NCBI RefSeq assembly: GCF_000224145.3
Contig: NC_020168.2
Span: 3,514,561 to 3,578,560 of the forward strand
From: Ciona intestinalis
Taxonomy: Eukaryota > Chordata > Ascidiacea > Phlebobranchia > Cionidae
Reading direction: 5' to 3'
DNA: 64,000 nt
The notes below the pieces were generated by a model. The model was not told the origin of the DNA and made no database searches. It saw only the letters and a list, made by a program, of their open reading frames with translations. The translations under genes and the position numbers were made by a program. Of the stretch, positions 47,001 to 58,400 are shown one piece after another (position 1 is the first letter of the stretch; every line of letters begins with the position of its first letter).

Positions 47001-49634
47001 GACACCAAAAACTTCAGGACAATGGCAGTCGTGTTCTTTAACGGTTTCTAACACCTTGTGCCCAATCACAAAATATGACATTAAAAACTTATCTAAAAAA
47101 ACACTTGCCTTTGCTTAATACATCCATAGCTTTATCATGGTTCCCTGTTTCAAGGTAAAGCTTTGCGAGCATATTGTATGTAACTGTATGTCTGTTAAGT
47201 TTCAATGATTCAATAAAGCACTGCTCGGCCTGAAAATTGATGTTTCTTTATTAAAAACAAGGAGAAAAACAAAACAAAACTTTTAAATTTATAACTTAGT
47301 TTTGATAAAAAATAGTTGTTATGTATATATATAATATATGTGTGTGTAGTGTGGGAGTGGGGTTGGGACACCTTTAGCACACAATATCCAAATATACAAA
47401 CAATTAACAACGGTCTATGGAAGACGTGAGGATACTGTTTCATAATTCTTTGAATGTTCTTCGTTTACTATCAAATGGGACGAAAAAAAAAGAACAAAAA
47501 CGTGTCCCATATTACCCCACCCTACTATATAGCTGTTTTTGCACAACTGAATAACTATATTCCCAGAATTTAAATAAAATATTTCTGAAATATAATATAT
47601 ATATATATATATGTTATAAATATTAAATGGTATATATATAAAGACCTATATATATATACTTCTTATAACAGCCAGTTTTACTGATGAGATAAATACCCTA
47701 CTAACCTTGTCATAATCTTTTAAGAAGTGGTAACACAATCCAAGGCAATGACATATGTCCCAATCCCTTTCACTTAATTCAGAAGCACGATTGTAGCATT
47801 CTATTGCACTTTTATGCTTGCCAAGCAGTATCCTAAAATAATAGGGTTTATAAAAAACTATGACAAAAAAACGCAAAAAAATAGCAATTGTAGTTTGAAA
47901 ATTTAAGGCACATCAATTCAAGAATGTAATTACTAAGCAGTGAACAGTGATGAGTGAAAATCCCATATTATATGTTTTAATGGCATTTTAAGTGTTGTGT
48001 TCTTGGGTTTGTATTAAGACGCCAAATTGTAGAATGAAAACTAAGGCGAGCACACACGTATATAAAGGGCACTAAATTGCGACATAGCGACACTGATTAC
48101 TACATAACTACACAATTATTAATGAAACACGACACAATTAATAATGAGGCACGCTGACTACGGCACATTGCGCAAGTCACATGGCTAAGGCATGCCAGTG
48201 CCTTTCTGTCGCGGGTGTGCTCGGAGGCGTGTCCATAACATTAAGTGATAGTTTAAAGTTGCATAAATACGACTATTGACTTTATATGAAATTGCAATAG
48301 ATATAGTTTAATGAAAGTTCTACATGGGTGAGGTTGAGGTCCTACACCCTACAGAATGCCTTATAATGGGATCTAAAGTTAAGACCTATATGAAAAACAA
48401 GCACTCACAAATTTCTAGCAATCTGTTTCAGATTGTCAGGGTTGGTTGGGTTAAGCAGATGACACGCTTGAAATAATTCCATGGATTGTTGAATCCAACC
48501 CTCAGATCTCATTATCATGGCCTGGAAAGTGGATGTATGTTATAACCCATAACTATATATGTATTGACAACAAAATGGTGCAAATATCATTATCATATGT
48601 AATGTACAGTTGACAGCATGAGAAAGGGGACGCTCCTTTGGATACACTGATTGTCCAATTTAACCCTGCTTTTGTTATTGTCAAGTGAAGGGAATTGTGG
48701 ATATGCTTCTGTGGTAAATGGTGATATTAATCTTCTGTGGTGTTTATTGTCATTAGCAACTATTACACTTATAGTTAGTAGTTACTGTTAGAACAGCATT
48801 TTACCCCAGGTAATAGACATGTATTATTTATACTCTAACAACTGGTTATTGGTTTTAAACAAGAAAGAAAATGCTTATACTATTGTATAGTTACTACCCT
48901 ACCTGAATGTACACAGCATATTCACATTGACCATTTGTTTCTTTTAGTTGTTCCTGTATGAGTGTCTGTATAGAAACATAAGTAAGCACACTAATACATT
49001 GTTGAATGTCAAAAAAACTATTTGACAAACAAAACTGGTCATAGGCTATATTTAACTTAAAAAGAAGGTCTTAGTAAAAAATCGATTATAAGACTAACAC
49101 AACAGTAAAACTTTATACGAAAAAGCACAGCAATGTTAACGACACATTTAGGCGAACACGCAGCACAATAATTAATACTGTTGCCAAATGCCAGAAGATT
49201 TAGTTTAAGGCAGTGTGAAATAGAAATAAAGTAAACACTATCACATTGAGTTTACAGTAGGGTTCTACACTTAATACCTTGCATGTTTGCCACTCCTTTC
49301 TCACATAATGTGTATGAATCAACCAGTTACGGCGTTCCACAGCAGGCAGGGAAGGAGCTAAAAAATGAAAACATTGGTGGCAATTTGACAATAAAAATAA
49401 CATACCAAGACTTTATTCTGACTTTTGTATAAAACGTTATAGAAAACAGTTATTATGATACCTTTATTACTTATGCACAAAGACCAAATTTAAAATTAAA
49501 TATGCAATAGGTGGAAAGGTTTGTGCAGCAAATGTGTAAATAAAAAAATGTGCAAAATTACCTTTCTTTCTTCTTGGTTTAGGTTTAACTACAGCTGAAG
49601 CAGAAGGCAACGGTATGTCTGCAGTACTGTCCAT
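42757..49634 (-). CDS. bbs4: BBS4, TPR subunit of the BBSome
   Basis: Tetratricopeptide-repeat protein of the BBSome, the ciliary membrane-protein trafficking coat; human BBS4 also links to the centriolar satellite protein PCM1. Exons: 49634-49562, 49357-49278, 48965-48903, 48521-48409, 47832-47706, 47229-47109, 46844-46714, 46190-46038, 45623-45452, 45000-44931, 44215-44086, 43628-43526, 43463-43361, 42931-42757; 1614 nt, 537 aa (human about 519). Near-identical blocks to vertebrate BBS4 include [68 protein letters not shown] and [18 protein letters not shown]. The last two exons, with a Pro/Ser-rich tail ending RKAVAE, are my inference from frame and splice phase. One intron, after 47109, has a GC donor. 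It is divergent from the xylose isomerase gene. Confidence 0.95.
43152..43225 (+). repeat. SINE head-like fragment (right tandem repeat)
   Basis: Partner of 41865-41935, with small differences. Confidence 0.5.
43898..44029. mobile_element. ~132-bp MITE with AGTGGCGCAGCCAG ends
   Basis: Left end AGTGGCGCAGCCAGGGGGG; right end complementary to AGTGGCACAGCCAG. The interior is G-rich then C-rich. It sits in a TATA-rich BBS4 intron. A lone half of the same motif (GTGGTGCAGCCAGGGGGG) is at 1632-1650. Confidence 0.7.
44030..44078. repeat. (AT)n microsatellite
   Basis: Alternating TA tract of about 45 bp in a BBS4 intron. Confidence 0.9.
45063..45385 (-). repeat. tRNA-derived SINE, full length (best example)
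   Basis: Minus strand: head GCCATAGCACATTTGGTTAG then CGCGCCTGCC (A-box region), GGTTCAAGACTTG (B box), body CAGTGGTCACTAATGAGTCG, tail GTCACGCGAAGATAAAGTGC. It lies in a BBS4 intron. Short heads and tails elsewhere in the window were assigned by comparison with this copy. Confidence 0.82.
46258..46384. mobile_element. TTAA-type MITE, copy 2
   Basis: Opposite orientation to the copy at 19451-19579. Right-hand TTAA at 46385-46388; the left target site has mutated. It has an extra GGCTGTACAGTACAGCC near the right end. BBS4 intron. Confidence 0.72.
46900..46995 (-). repeat. SINE tail fragment
   Basis: CCGTGTTATAATGACTGTTG on the minus strand, in a BBS4 intron. Confidence 0.5.
47345..47530 (-). 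mobile_element. TA-MITE copy
   Basis: Reverse copy in a BBS4 intron with a small internal deletion. Confidence 0.88.
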
Positions 49635-50442
49635 CTTAAGTGTTTTGTTTGTTCGAGTTTAAAGCTGTTTGTAGCACCACGAGTATGTAACCAACGTACG
49701 CTAAAGCATATACTTCATAACGACCAATGTAAATATAAAACAAAATATTCCAAACAACTCAAAGTAATTGGCTAACAGTTTCGCAACACGGCGGCCATTT
49801 TTGATCTAAACGTAATAAAAAAATGTCTACAGCAAAAAAAGGTAAAGTGTCAGGAATAATTTATATGCGTTTTTAATTGTTAAGCTTGTTTATTAGATGC
49901 AATTGTTTAATCAACAAAAATATCACACAGAATGACAAACTACACTTGTGTAAAAACTACCGGAAACTACAAACGTAATCAGTATCACGAAGCCACGCAC
50001 TGTTTACACAACCCTTTAATTTGCCAATACCGTACACACAGCTTTTAAAATATAGTACAGCAATAAAAAAGGGTTTCATTCAGTAAAGTTTGAGAACAAG
50101 CTGTGAGATGTCGGATATGTAACCAGGTTATCAGTTACCAAAACACGTTGCCTTTCCGCTCTGGTTAAAGATTAATTTACTTCGTGCTATAAGTAGCACA
50201 AGGCCTTGTGCACGGTTGCTTATATAAATTGCAGCGCCAGCATAGTGTGTCAGTTTTGCATTAAAATTAGCCTAACATAACATAAAGGTTATTCTTTAAA
50301 CACGTTAGTTCAATTTTATTAAAACAGTGAAGAGAAGGGAAGTACAAGCAAAACGAATCGATTGGATTCTAACGAAATGTAACCTGTATTTGCAGATTAA
50401 GCAAGTGTGCAATAGATAGCTTTTGGTTAAGAAATTATCAAT
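49635..50442. promoter_or_regulatory. Divergent intergenic region BBS4 / xylose isomerase
   Basis: 808 bp between two oppositely transcribed start codons, free of MITEs and SINEs. It should hold both promoters and 5' UTRs. Large parts recur at 61.8-62.64 kb upstream of the second glutathione synthetase copy. Confidence 0.65.
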
Positions 50443-53400
50443 ATGTCCTCGTTTGCTCCAGCATCTGGAAAGAGCGATTTGGCGGAAGCTGGAAGCTTAT
50501 TGACGAAGTATCCGCTGGGTAAGTATACCTTCGTTTTATTGGGGAGTGAATGCAATAATGTTCATATACGCAATATGTATTGAGTATTGTAGTATACTGG
50601 AAATGAATATAACACTGTTACTGAACTGTGTTGTATTGCAAGTATAGAATCTCTGGAATAGCGAGTACTTTAAATTTGTATTTGCCGCCGCTTCTGTTAG
50701 CGGCATTTGTTTTATGGCCTAATTATTTACCAGCAACACGTCTGCCCCAATACCTATTTATTTCACCAACATTCTACTTCTAAAGAAGTCAAGAAAATCC
50801 CGTACAAGCCTGATGCCAAAGTAGACGATGTTTTGTGCTTCCGACATTACAACGAATCAGAAGTCGTCATGGGGAAACCGATGAGCGATTGGCTTCGTTT
50901 CTCGGTTTGCTACTGGCACACGTTTAGGGGAACAGGTAGGTTTGGTATTGTTCAAACAATTCTATTATATAGTAGTGTGGTGGAAGACGACACATTTAGC
51001 GCATAGTATCCAAATATTTAGTACCAAATGGGACGAGAAAATAATAGAAAGGGTGTCCCATCTTATACTATCTATAAGACTGACCGAAGGACCTATGATT
51101 TAGGCGTATACACGTTTACCTATTACCAGGCAGTGGAAACTAATTGGTTTCTTGCTAACAGCTCAGTACCCGGTCTTTTAGAACATGAGACAAAAGTTAC
51201 ACGTTAGCAAAAGATGTTTAAACAATAACACAGTTTTACGCGTTCGACATCTTAAAAACTAGATAGCTCTATATAGTATTTTTTCCCTGCTTAACATTGA
51301 GAAACTTTATATAGGGGCAGATCCATTCGGATTCCCTACATTGGTACGACCATGGGATGATGGGACAGACAGCATTGAGAATGCAGAACGACGTATGAGA
51401 GTCGCGTTTGATTTCATGTCGAAACTCGGTGTCAAGGTACGATAATGATGTATGTTTAAAAGTAATTTATTTAATACCGCGTGGCAGGGCAACGATCGTA
51501 AAATATGCCTTTATTCGGTAAGGATGACACGCAAAATCGTGAAGCGTTTCATATTTAAAAAAAAAACAAAAAAAAATAAACTAACAAACTAAGTTTTGTT
51601 TATGCCAGCAATTGCTAGGCTATATGATATTATAATATAGCACACGCTTTACACTATAAGTTGTAAGGATAAGAGCCCACAACCTATACATGGTTTATTA
51701 CATTATCCAACAAAATCATAGCGTATAGAAGCAATATACACAGAAGTTTTCCAAATGCAAATTTTATAAGAAAATTTGAAGTGTTAAAAACGGTTTGAGA
51801 TTCTTTGATTTCAACAAACCAAAAAGCTTTTTAATTTATTCAATTACAGTACTGGACCTTCCACGACCGAGATATAGCACCAGAAGGGGTGACTCTTTCT
51901 GAAACAAATGCAAATCTTGACCGTTTAGCAGAATTAGCCAGTCAGTTACAAGGCGAGACTGGTATTAAATTGTTGTGGAATACGTGCAATTTATTTGCAC
52001 ATCCTAGGTATAGATTATGTTGACTATTTATACTGTTTTTTTTTATTGGCATTACTAATACTATATTTCAGACTGACTGAAAGTAACTTATTTCTGTTGA
52101 GTGTCGGGGCAACGACAATCGGTTTATAACACACATTTTGTTTCATACACCTCGTGCCCGCTTACAAGTTACATTTGTCTGTGATTGTTTTTTTCGGGAA
52201 TTGTTTTTGGTTATAAAAGTGTGATTAGCCACCATATTTTGTAACTAAACGTTATAATACTGTATTATATGTTACAATTACATTTGCTTTTTTGTTTTTT
52301 TGGTTGTAAAAGTGTGATCTTAGCGACCATACAGTATTCTAAACGTTCTAATACTGTATTATGTGTTCACGTACGGTTCAGGTACAGCAACGGTGCAGCA
52401 ACCAATGCCGACGCACACGTGGTTGCATACGCCGCCGCTCAGGTGAAAAAGTCACTTGAGATCGGCAAGAAGTTGGGTGCCGAAAACTTTGTGTTTTGGG
52501 GTGGCAGGGAAGGTTATCATACATTGCTAAACACGAATGTTAGAGAGGAACTTGACAACTTAGCGAACTTCTTTAAAATGGTCGTCGGTGAGTCCCTAGT
52601 AAGCTGTACTTAGCATACTAGGTTGAGATAAAATGAATCATTTTTTTGTTCTTTTGTCCCATGTGGTATAATAAACAAAAAAAAACATTTAAAGATTTAT
52701 TCGACTGTGTCCTCCAGACTCTAAAAGAGCTTTGTTAATTGTTAAAATCACGCGGCTAGAAAATATGGGATGTTATGTTCTAACGTTATCCATTATACAC
52801 TATATCTCTGTATGTCTGACACCAATTTTAACCTAACGAATTTCAGCTTATAAGAAAAAGATCGGATTTACTGGCCAATTCCTAATTGAACCAAAGCCAA
52901 AAGAGCCGTCAAAACACCAATATGATTACGGTAAGCAAATAAAAGACTTGCAACTGTAGCTTACAGTAAACCGATTAATAAACATAAACTTTGTACCTCT
53001 TCATGCAGATGCAATGACAGTGATTGCGTTTCTGAAAACCTACGATCTGGACAAAGATTTTAAAGTAAGATAAGTTGGTGAATTTTTGCGAAAGCGAGTT
53101 TAATAATATTTTTGTAGTAACTTTATTAAACCATAGTATAACTTTTTTTTTATAATACCAATAACGATATTTCAATAACGAAAAACCAGTCATATACTGT
53201 AGTGGGGGAAGATGGGACACCTTTTTACTCTATTTTCTCGTATCATTTGGTAGTAAACAAAGAATATTTTAAAAATTTAAAACCGTAACCTCACGACTTT
53301 CAGGGATCTTTTTAAATTGTTTATCGGGATATTTGGATAATATGTGCTAAAGGTGTTCCATTTCCACCCAGCACAGTACTAAACTATATATAATACAATT

Positions 53401-54695
53401 AATATTTTTTAGTTAAACATCGAGCCGAACCACACCACGCTTGCTGGCCACTGCCATGAACACGACGTTGTCATGGCGTCTGCATACAACATGCTTGGGT
53501 CTGTGGATTCGAACACAGGATCCCCTGACCTTGGCTGGGACACGGACCAGTTTCCAATGGACGTAAAGAATGCGACCATGATTATGCAGGCAAGTGTATA
53601 GGATGATATAGTTGGGTATAGGGTTATAGATGTGACACCATCAGCACATAATATCCAAGTATCCTGATCGTGTTTTAAACAATTAACAACGGTCCATGCG
53701 GGTGGTGAGGATACGGTTTTATAATTCTTCGAATGTTCTTTGTTTAAGACTAAATGAGACAAGAAAATGAAATGAAAAAGTGTCCTATCTTCCCCACCCT
53801 ATATATAGTATATAACATGTATTTCAACGGTAGCGAAAACATACGTTTGGCTCGCCGCTGCTACCATTGAGGTCGTGTGTGACAACCAAGTTGGAAAACC
53901 TTATGAATTGTCTCAATTGTCAGCCATACACATAAAGAAATAATAAATAATAAATATATCACAAAAATAATCGACCACAAATGTTACAAAAACATGGTAA
54001 CTCGTAAACGGACACGAAATGTGTAAAAGAGAAGTTGTTGTTGTTATAACAACAACTCATTATGCTTGACTCGTTATTGTTGTTTCTACAGACAGTGTTA
54101 GAGCAAGGTGGTCTCGCTCCCGGTGGTTTAAACTTTGATTGCAAAGTGAGACGCGAATCAACCGATGTTATCGACATGATGATCGCCCATGTTGGAGCAA
54201 TGGACTGCTTTGCCAAAGCTTTAAAGATAGCTGCCAAAATACGTGAAGACGGGGTGCTTGGGAAGATGAAAAAGGTTAACTGATAAAATAAGTTACTTTT
54301 TTGTAACTTTTATAGAAAAAGAAGCTACATTTGTTATTCGTATAATATCCAATTATCCTGATCGTGTTTTAAACAATTGACAACGGTCTATGTGAGTCGT
54401 GAGAATACGGTTGCACCTTTGAATGTTCTTTGTTTACTACCAAATGGGACAAGAAAATAAATTGAAAAGGTGTCCTATCTTCCCCATCCTACTATATGAA
54501 TTAAACAATAGGCGAGTCAACTTTTTACAATTCTAGGAAAGGTACGCGAGCTTTGGCAGCGGACTTGGATTGAAAATCAAAACAGGAACTGCAACACTGG
54601 AGGAATGTGACAGCTTTATTCAAGAAAATGGGGAGCCAGCCAAGTTGTCTGGAAAGCAAGAAATGTTTGAAGCAGTTTTAAACCGATATTTTTAG
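50443..54695 (+). CDS. xylA: Xylose isomerase (class II type)
   Basis: Metal-dependent aldose-ketose isomerase, D-xylose to D-xylulose (EC 5.3.1.5). Exons: 50443-50518, 50786-50935, 51315-51436, 51850-52007, 52382-52587, 52847-52930, 53009-53064, 53413-53589, 54092-54274, 54537-54695; 1371 nt, 456 aa, normal for class II enzymes. Visible family motifs: [18 protein letters not shown], the catalytic-His segment [10 protein letters not shown] (His about residue 121), [38 protein letters not shown] and [11 protein letters not shown]. The ten phase-consistent exons, MITE-bearing introns and eukaryotic neighbours rule out bacterial contamination. The intron after 53589 uses a GC donor (AG|GCAAGT). 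It is divergent from BBS4. Such genes are known in bacteria, plants and some fungi; occurrence in animals is patchy, so its origin deserves a tree. Confidence 0.96.
50967..51075 (-). mobile_element. Internally deleted TA-MITE
   Basis: Both ends are present but about 85 bp of the interior is missing. It lies in intron 2 of xylose isomerase. Confidence 0.82.
52075..52200 (-). repeat. SINE tail fragment
   Basis: TAACTTGTAAGCGGGCACGA and GATTGTCGTTGCCCCGACAC on the minus strand. Confidence 0.55.
52618..52806 (+). mobile_element. Degenerate TA-MITE
   Basis: Old forward copy (TGTCCCATGTGGTATAATAAACAAA, then CTTTGTTAATTGTT) in intron 5 of xylose isomerase. Confidence 0.6.
53197..53389 (+). mobile_element. 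TA-MITE copy
   Basis: Forward copy ending about 25 bp before the exon at 53413. Confidence 0.88.
53606..53808 (-). mobile_element. TA-MITE copy
   Basis: Reverse copy about 17 bp after the GC splice donor at 53590. Confidence 0.85.
54335..54498 (-). mobile_element. TA-MITE, left end missing
   Basis: Reverse copy lacking the first ~35 bp, in the last xylose isomerase intron. Confidence 0.82.
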
Positions 54696-55455
54696 ACCGT
54701 GTTTAAGGCTTTATCTGTAATATGTGTATATTAATAAAAACATCCGGATATCATGAATTTGCTAATATATACCCCTATGCAGTCGCATACGATTTTCAAT
54801 TAGAAACTTCGTGCGAAATACGTGACATTATCAGGTTAGACAACATTTATCTTATATTAGACAACATTTATTTTATATTATTAAATACCCGAAACGGAAG
54901 TTACACATGTTATATACACATGTTGACCTACCTACCTTACGTTAACTGTGTTGTGACGCCTACCTGAAGCAGTTCAAGTAAAACATGGACGAAATCTCTT
55001 GGGGCGTCGTCATGCCACTTATTTATTATAGTGATATACTACCTACTATAATAGAGATGTGATGTTATGTAGGCTAATGTGCTATCAAATGTTACGTGGT
55101 AAATGGTCGCGAACGTGTGGCTAATATCATTAGGAATAATTGGCAACTGATGTGTTTATAAAGAGGCCTGTCGTAATCTACTCATTTAAACTTCTCTTTA
55201 AAGATAAAACCTATTCATTTAGATAACCGATGTAGTGTAAACACTAAACAGCTATATGGTTTACATGCAGTTTTAATAGGAGTGTGATTACATGCACTCT
55301 AACCAATTAGCTTTTTTCGAACGTATGATATATGGCTTCTTCTAAGAAGAACATACAAGATCCATTAGAGCACAAGTGTATATATACGAACCAGGTGCTG
55401 TCGATAAGGTTGATTATTATAGAGTTATAACTCTGTAGAAAGTTGTTGAGTTGTT
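54696..55455. other. Intergenic DNA, xylose isomerase to glutathione synthetase
   Basis: 760 bp without a gene. An AATAAA at 54733-54738 serves xylose isomerase. The spacing is too long for a typical trans-spliced tunicate operon. Confidence 0.55.
54733..54738 (+). promoter_or_regulatory. Poly(A) signal, xylose isomerase
   Basis: AATAAA 38 nt past the stop codon. Confidence 0.65.
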
Positions 55456-58400
55456 ATGAAATCCTTTGCTACCCAATTGGCCAAGAACGCTTCAGTTCAA
55501 GGTTTAGCGGATGATGCTATTGACTTTGCACAAGCATCTGGTGTTGTACTAAGAACAATGCGGAATGGAGAAGTATTGAAGGTGAATTGATATAGTGGGA
55601 TGGGGAATTTACATTTTTTCATTAATTTATTGACCTATTTGGTGGCAAACAAAGAACATTCAAAGACTTATATAACCTGAATCACCATGACTCCCAAATG
55701 GCGTTGTTAATTGTTTAAAACACAATCAGGATATTATGGACTAAGGGTGTCCCATCTTATCCACTATATATACTAAGCTCAGTTATTTAAGTATTTTTAA
55801 AAAATCTCCCCCTTTTTAGAATGCCAAAAAAGTTTTTTTTTTGAAGAACGTGAATTATATATTGGTTTTGGGTAAGATGGTTTAATGGTTTCCTTTTCTT
55901 CATCGCCCAATTTGGCAGTTATAACAATGATTATTTACAGAAATATAATGATATCTTATCATGCAGACTTCCACCCATGCCCCATTTACTCTGTTCCCAT
56001 CGTTGTTCCCTACAAGTGCATATCATCTGACCAGGAGTATTCAGAACGATATACATTTATTGTATCACAAAGTCAGTCGGGACATGGAATTTCTAGGCGA
56101 GGTTCTAAAAAGGTGACTATTACTGTTATAGGGTGGGGAAGATGGGACACCTTTTTATTCTGTTTTCTTTTCCCATTTGTTAGTGAACAAAGAAGATTCA
56201 AAAAAAATATAAAACCATATCCTCACGACTCCCGTAGACCCATTCTAATTGTTCAAAACACGATCAGGATATTTGGATATTATGTGCTAAAGGTGCCCCG
56301 TCTTCTCCACCTTACTATATTTAGGGGTTTCCAAAATTTCTGGACGCAGTATAGGATTTTCCACACTCGTTTATGAAAATTTTTCATGTTAAATAACACA
56401 TTTTAAAACATGCTGTGCATTTTCTGGGTCTACGCAAATTGCCCTGAAAAATCCTAACATATAGTGGTGAGGGGAGAGATAAGACACATTTTCATTATAT
56501 TTTCTAATCCTATTTGAGTATTTGGTAGTTAACAAATGACATTTATAGAATTATAAAAACGTATCCTTACGACTCCAATTGGCCTGCTGGTAATTGATTA
56601 AAAGACAATTAGGACGTTTGAACATTATGTGCTCAAAAGGTGTCTCATCCCCCCACACTGCTATATATAAAGGAACGAATGACGGGTCGTTTATGAGGTG
56701 TGTTGATATTTTAATTTAAACTATTTTGACATTAGATATATATCTGATAAGGTTAGAAACTAATGTCAAAATAATTGTTCGTATATTCACAGTACAATTG
56801 CTGCTGATGATTTTGTGAGCAATCTTTTCGATATTGCGAAGCTAGCTCGGGCGAGCAATGCGACACAGGTGAGTTCATTTATTGCTTCTTATTGGTATGA
56901 GCAAGAAAATTATGAAGAAATAAAACTTTCATTTTGTAACTAATTCCCCTCTTTTCTTTGATTTTTAACTGGCGCCTTTTTTGCACCATTTTTATCGAAG
57001 CGTTCTCTTCGTTTTTAATCTAATATCGATCTTCGCTATCGCTTTTAAAGAGGTAAAATTAAAAGTAAACGTGTTATGTTAAATGAATTTATGATGAAAC
57101 TAGTTTATTCTTGTGACAACGACTGCTGTTATACCATGACCCTAATATATCAATATTTAAATAGTAAACGCTTATTCGGGTTAATTATAGATTTCTGCTT
57201 CTACAGAAAGTTGAAATTGGTGCATACCGTTCCGATTACATGATACAACAAAGCTATTCGAAAAATGCGTCAAACGCAGAGCTATCTACTTTACCAAAAC
57301 AAATTGAAATAAATACAATGTCAGTTGCTTCGTGGGGGCTTTCTACGCATAGAATGACAAGCCTTCACAAATACAATCTAAGAAATGCAGGCATATCATG
57401 TGATGACAAGTTAAACATGCCTGAAAATGATGCCTTGGATGGTATAGCAAGGGTTATGGTGGAAGGATGGAAAAAATACGGAAATCCAAAAGCAATGTTT
57501 GTGTTTATGGTTTTTCAACACGAATGGAATATATATGACCAACGTGCAATAGAATATGCCATGTATGAATACGATCCTGCTGTTAAAGTTAGAAGAAAAG
57601 TATTTGATGATTGTATATCAACAACTCGAACTGATCGAGATGGAAAACTTTTCATGTAAGTTTACCCTTGAATAACAGGGCAGTAGTGTTATCAAGTACT
57701 TGACTACTTATTATAGATGGTTAACAGGTATATATGCAGTTGCGAAGTCACATAGCGCTGCAACAATACGTTGTTTGGCATTGTATAGTTTATCGTATGT
57801 TATATAGTAGGTGGGGGGAAGTTGGGACACCTTTTTGTTTTATTTTCTCGTCTTAATTGACAGTAAACGACGGACATTCAAAAAATTATAAAACTGTATC
57901 CTCACGAATCCCATGGTATATAGACGTTGTTAATTGACTAAAACACGGTCAGGCTATTTAGATATTATGCACTAAAGGTGATCCGTCTACTAAATTACAC
58001 CATAAACCCACTGCTATATTACAGAGACGAGGAAGAAGTGGCGGTGGTGTATTTCAGAACTGGATACAGTCCTCGCCACTTTCCAACACCATTGGTAATG
58101 GAGGTAAATTTAAATTTAAACCATTGTTTTTAATATACGGTGTTTTCTCTTAGCATTGGGAAGCAAGAAAGACCATCGAAATGAGTTTAGCTATAAAATC
58201 GCCCAGCGCCGCTCACCAGTTAGTAGGTTGTAAGAAACTGCAAGAGGTTTTGGCAAGACCGGGAGTTTTGGAAAAGTTTCTTAAAGACAAGGGAACGATT
58301 GAAAAACTTCGCTCCACATTTGCAGAGATGCATTCTCTTGATATGGTATGTTAGTTACGTGGATTATGGCAAGATGTTATTATAATATTTATCATCTTAT

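Noticed and set aside
50443-54695. Bacterial contamination as the source of xylose isomerase
   Set aside because: Ten spliceable exons, introns bearing the local MITE family and flanking metazoan genes make it part of this genome.
54696-55455. Operon of xylose isomerase and glutathione synthetase
   Set aside because: The genes are co-directional, but 760 bp with its own poly(A) signal separates them, far more than in typical trans-spliced tunicate operons.
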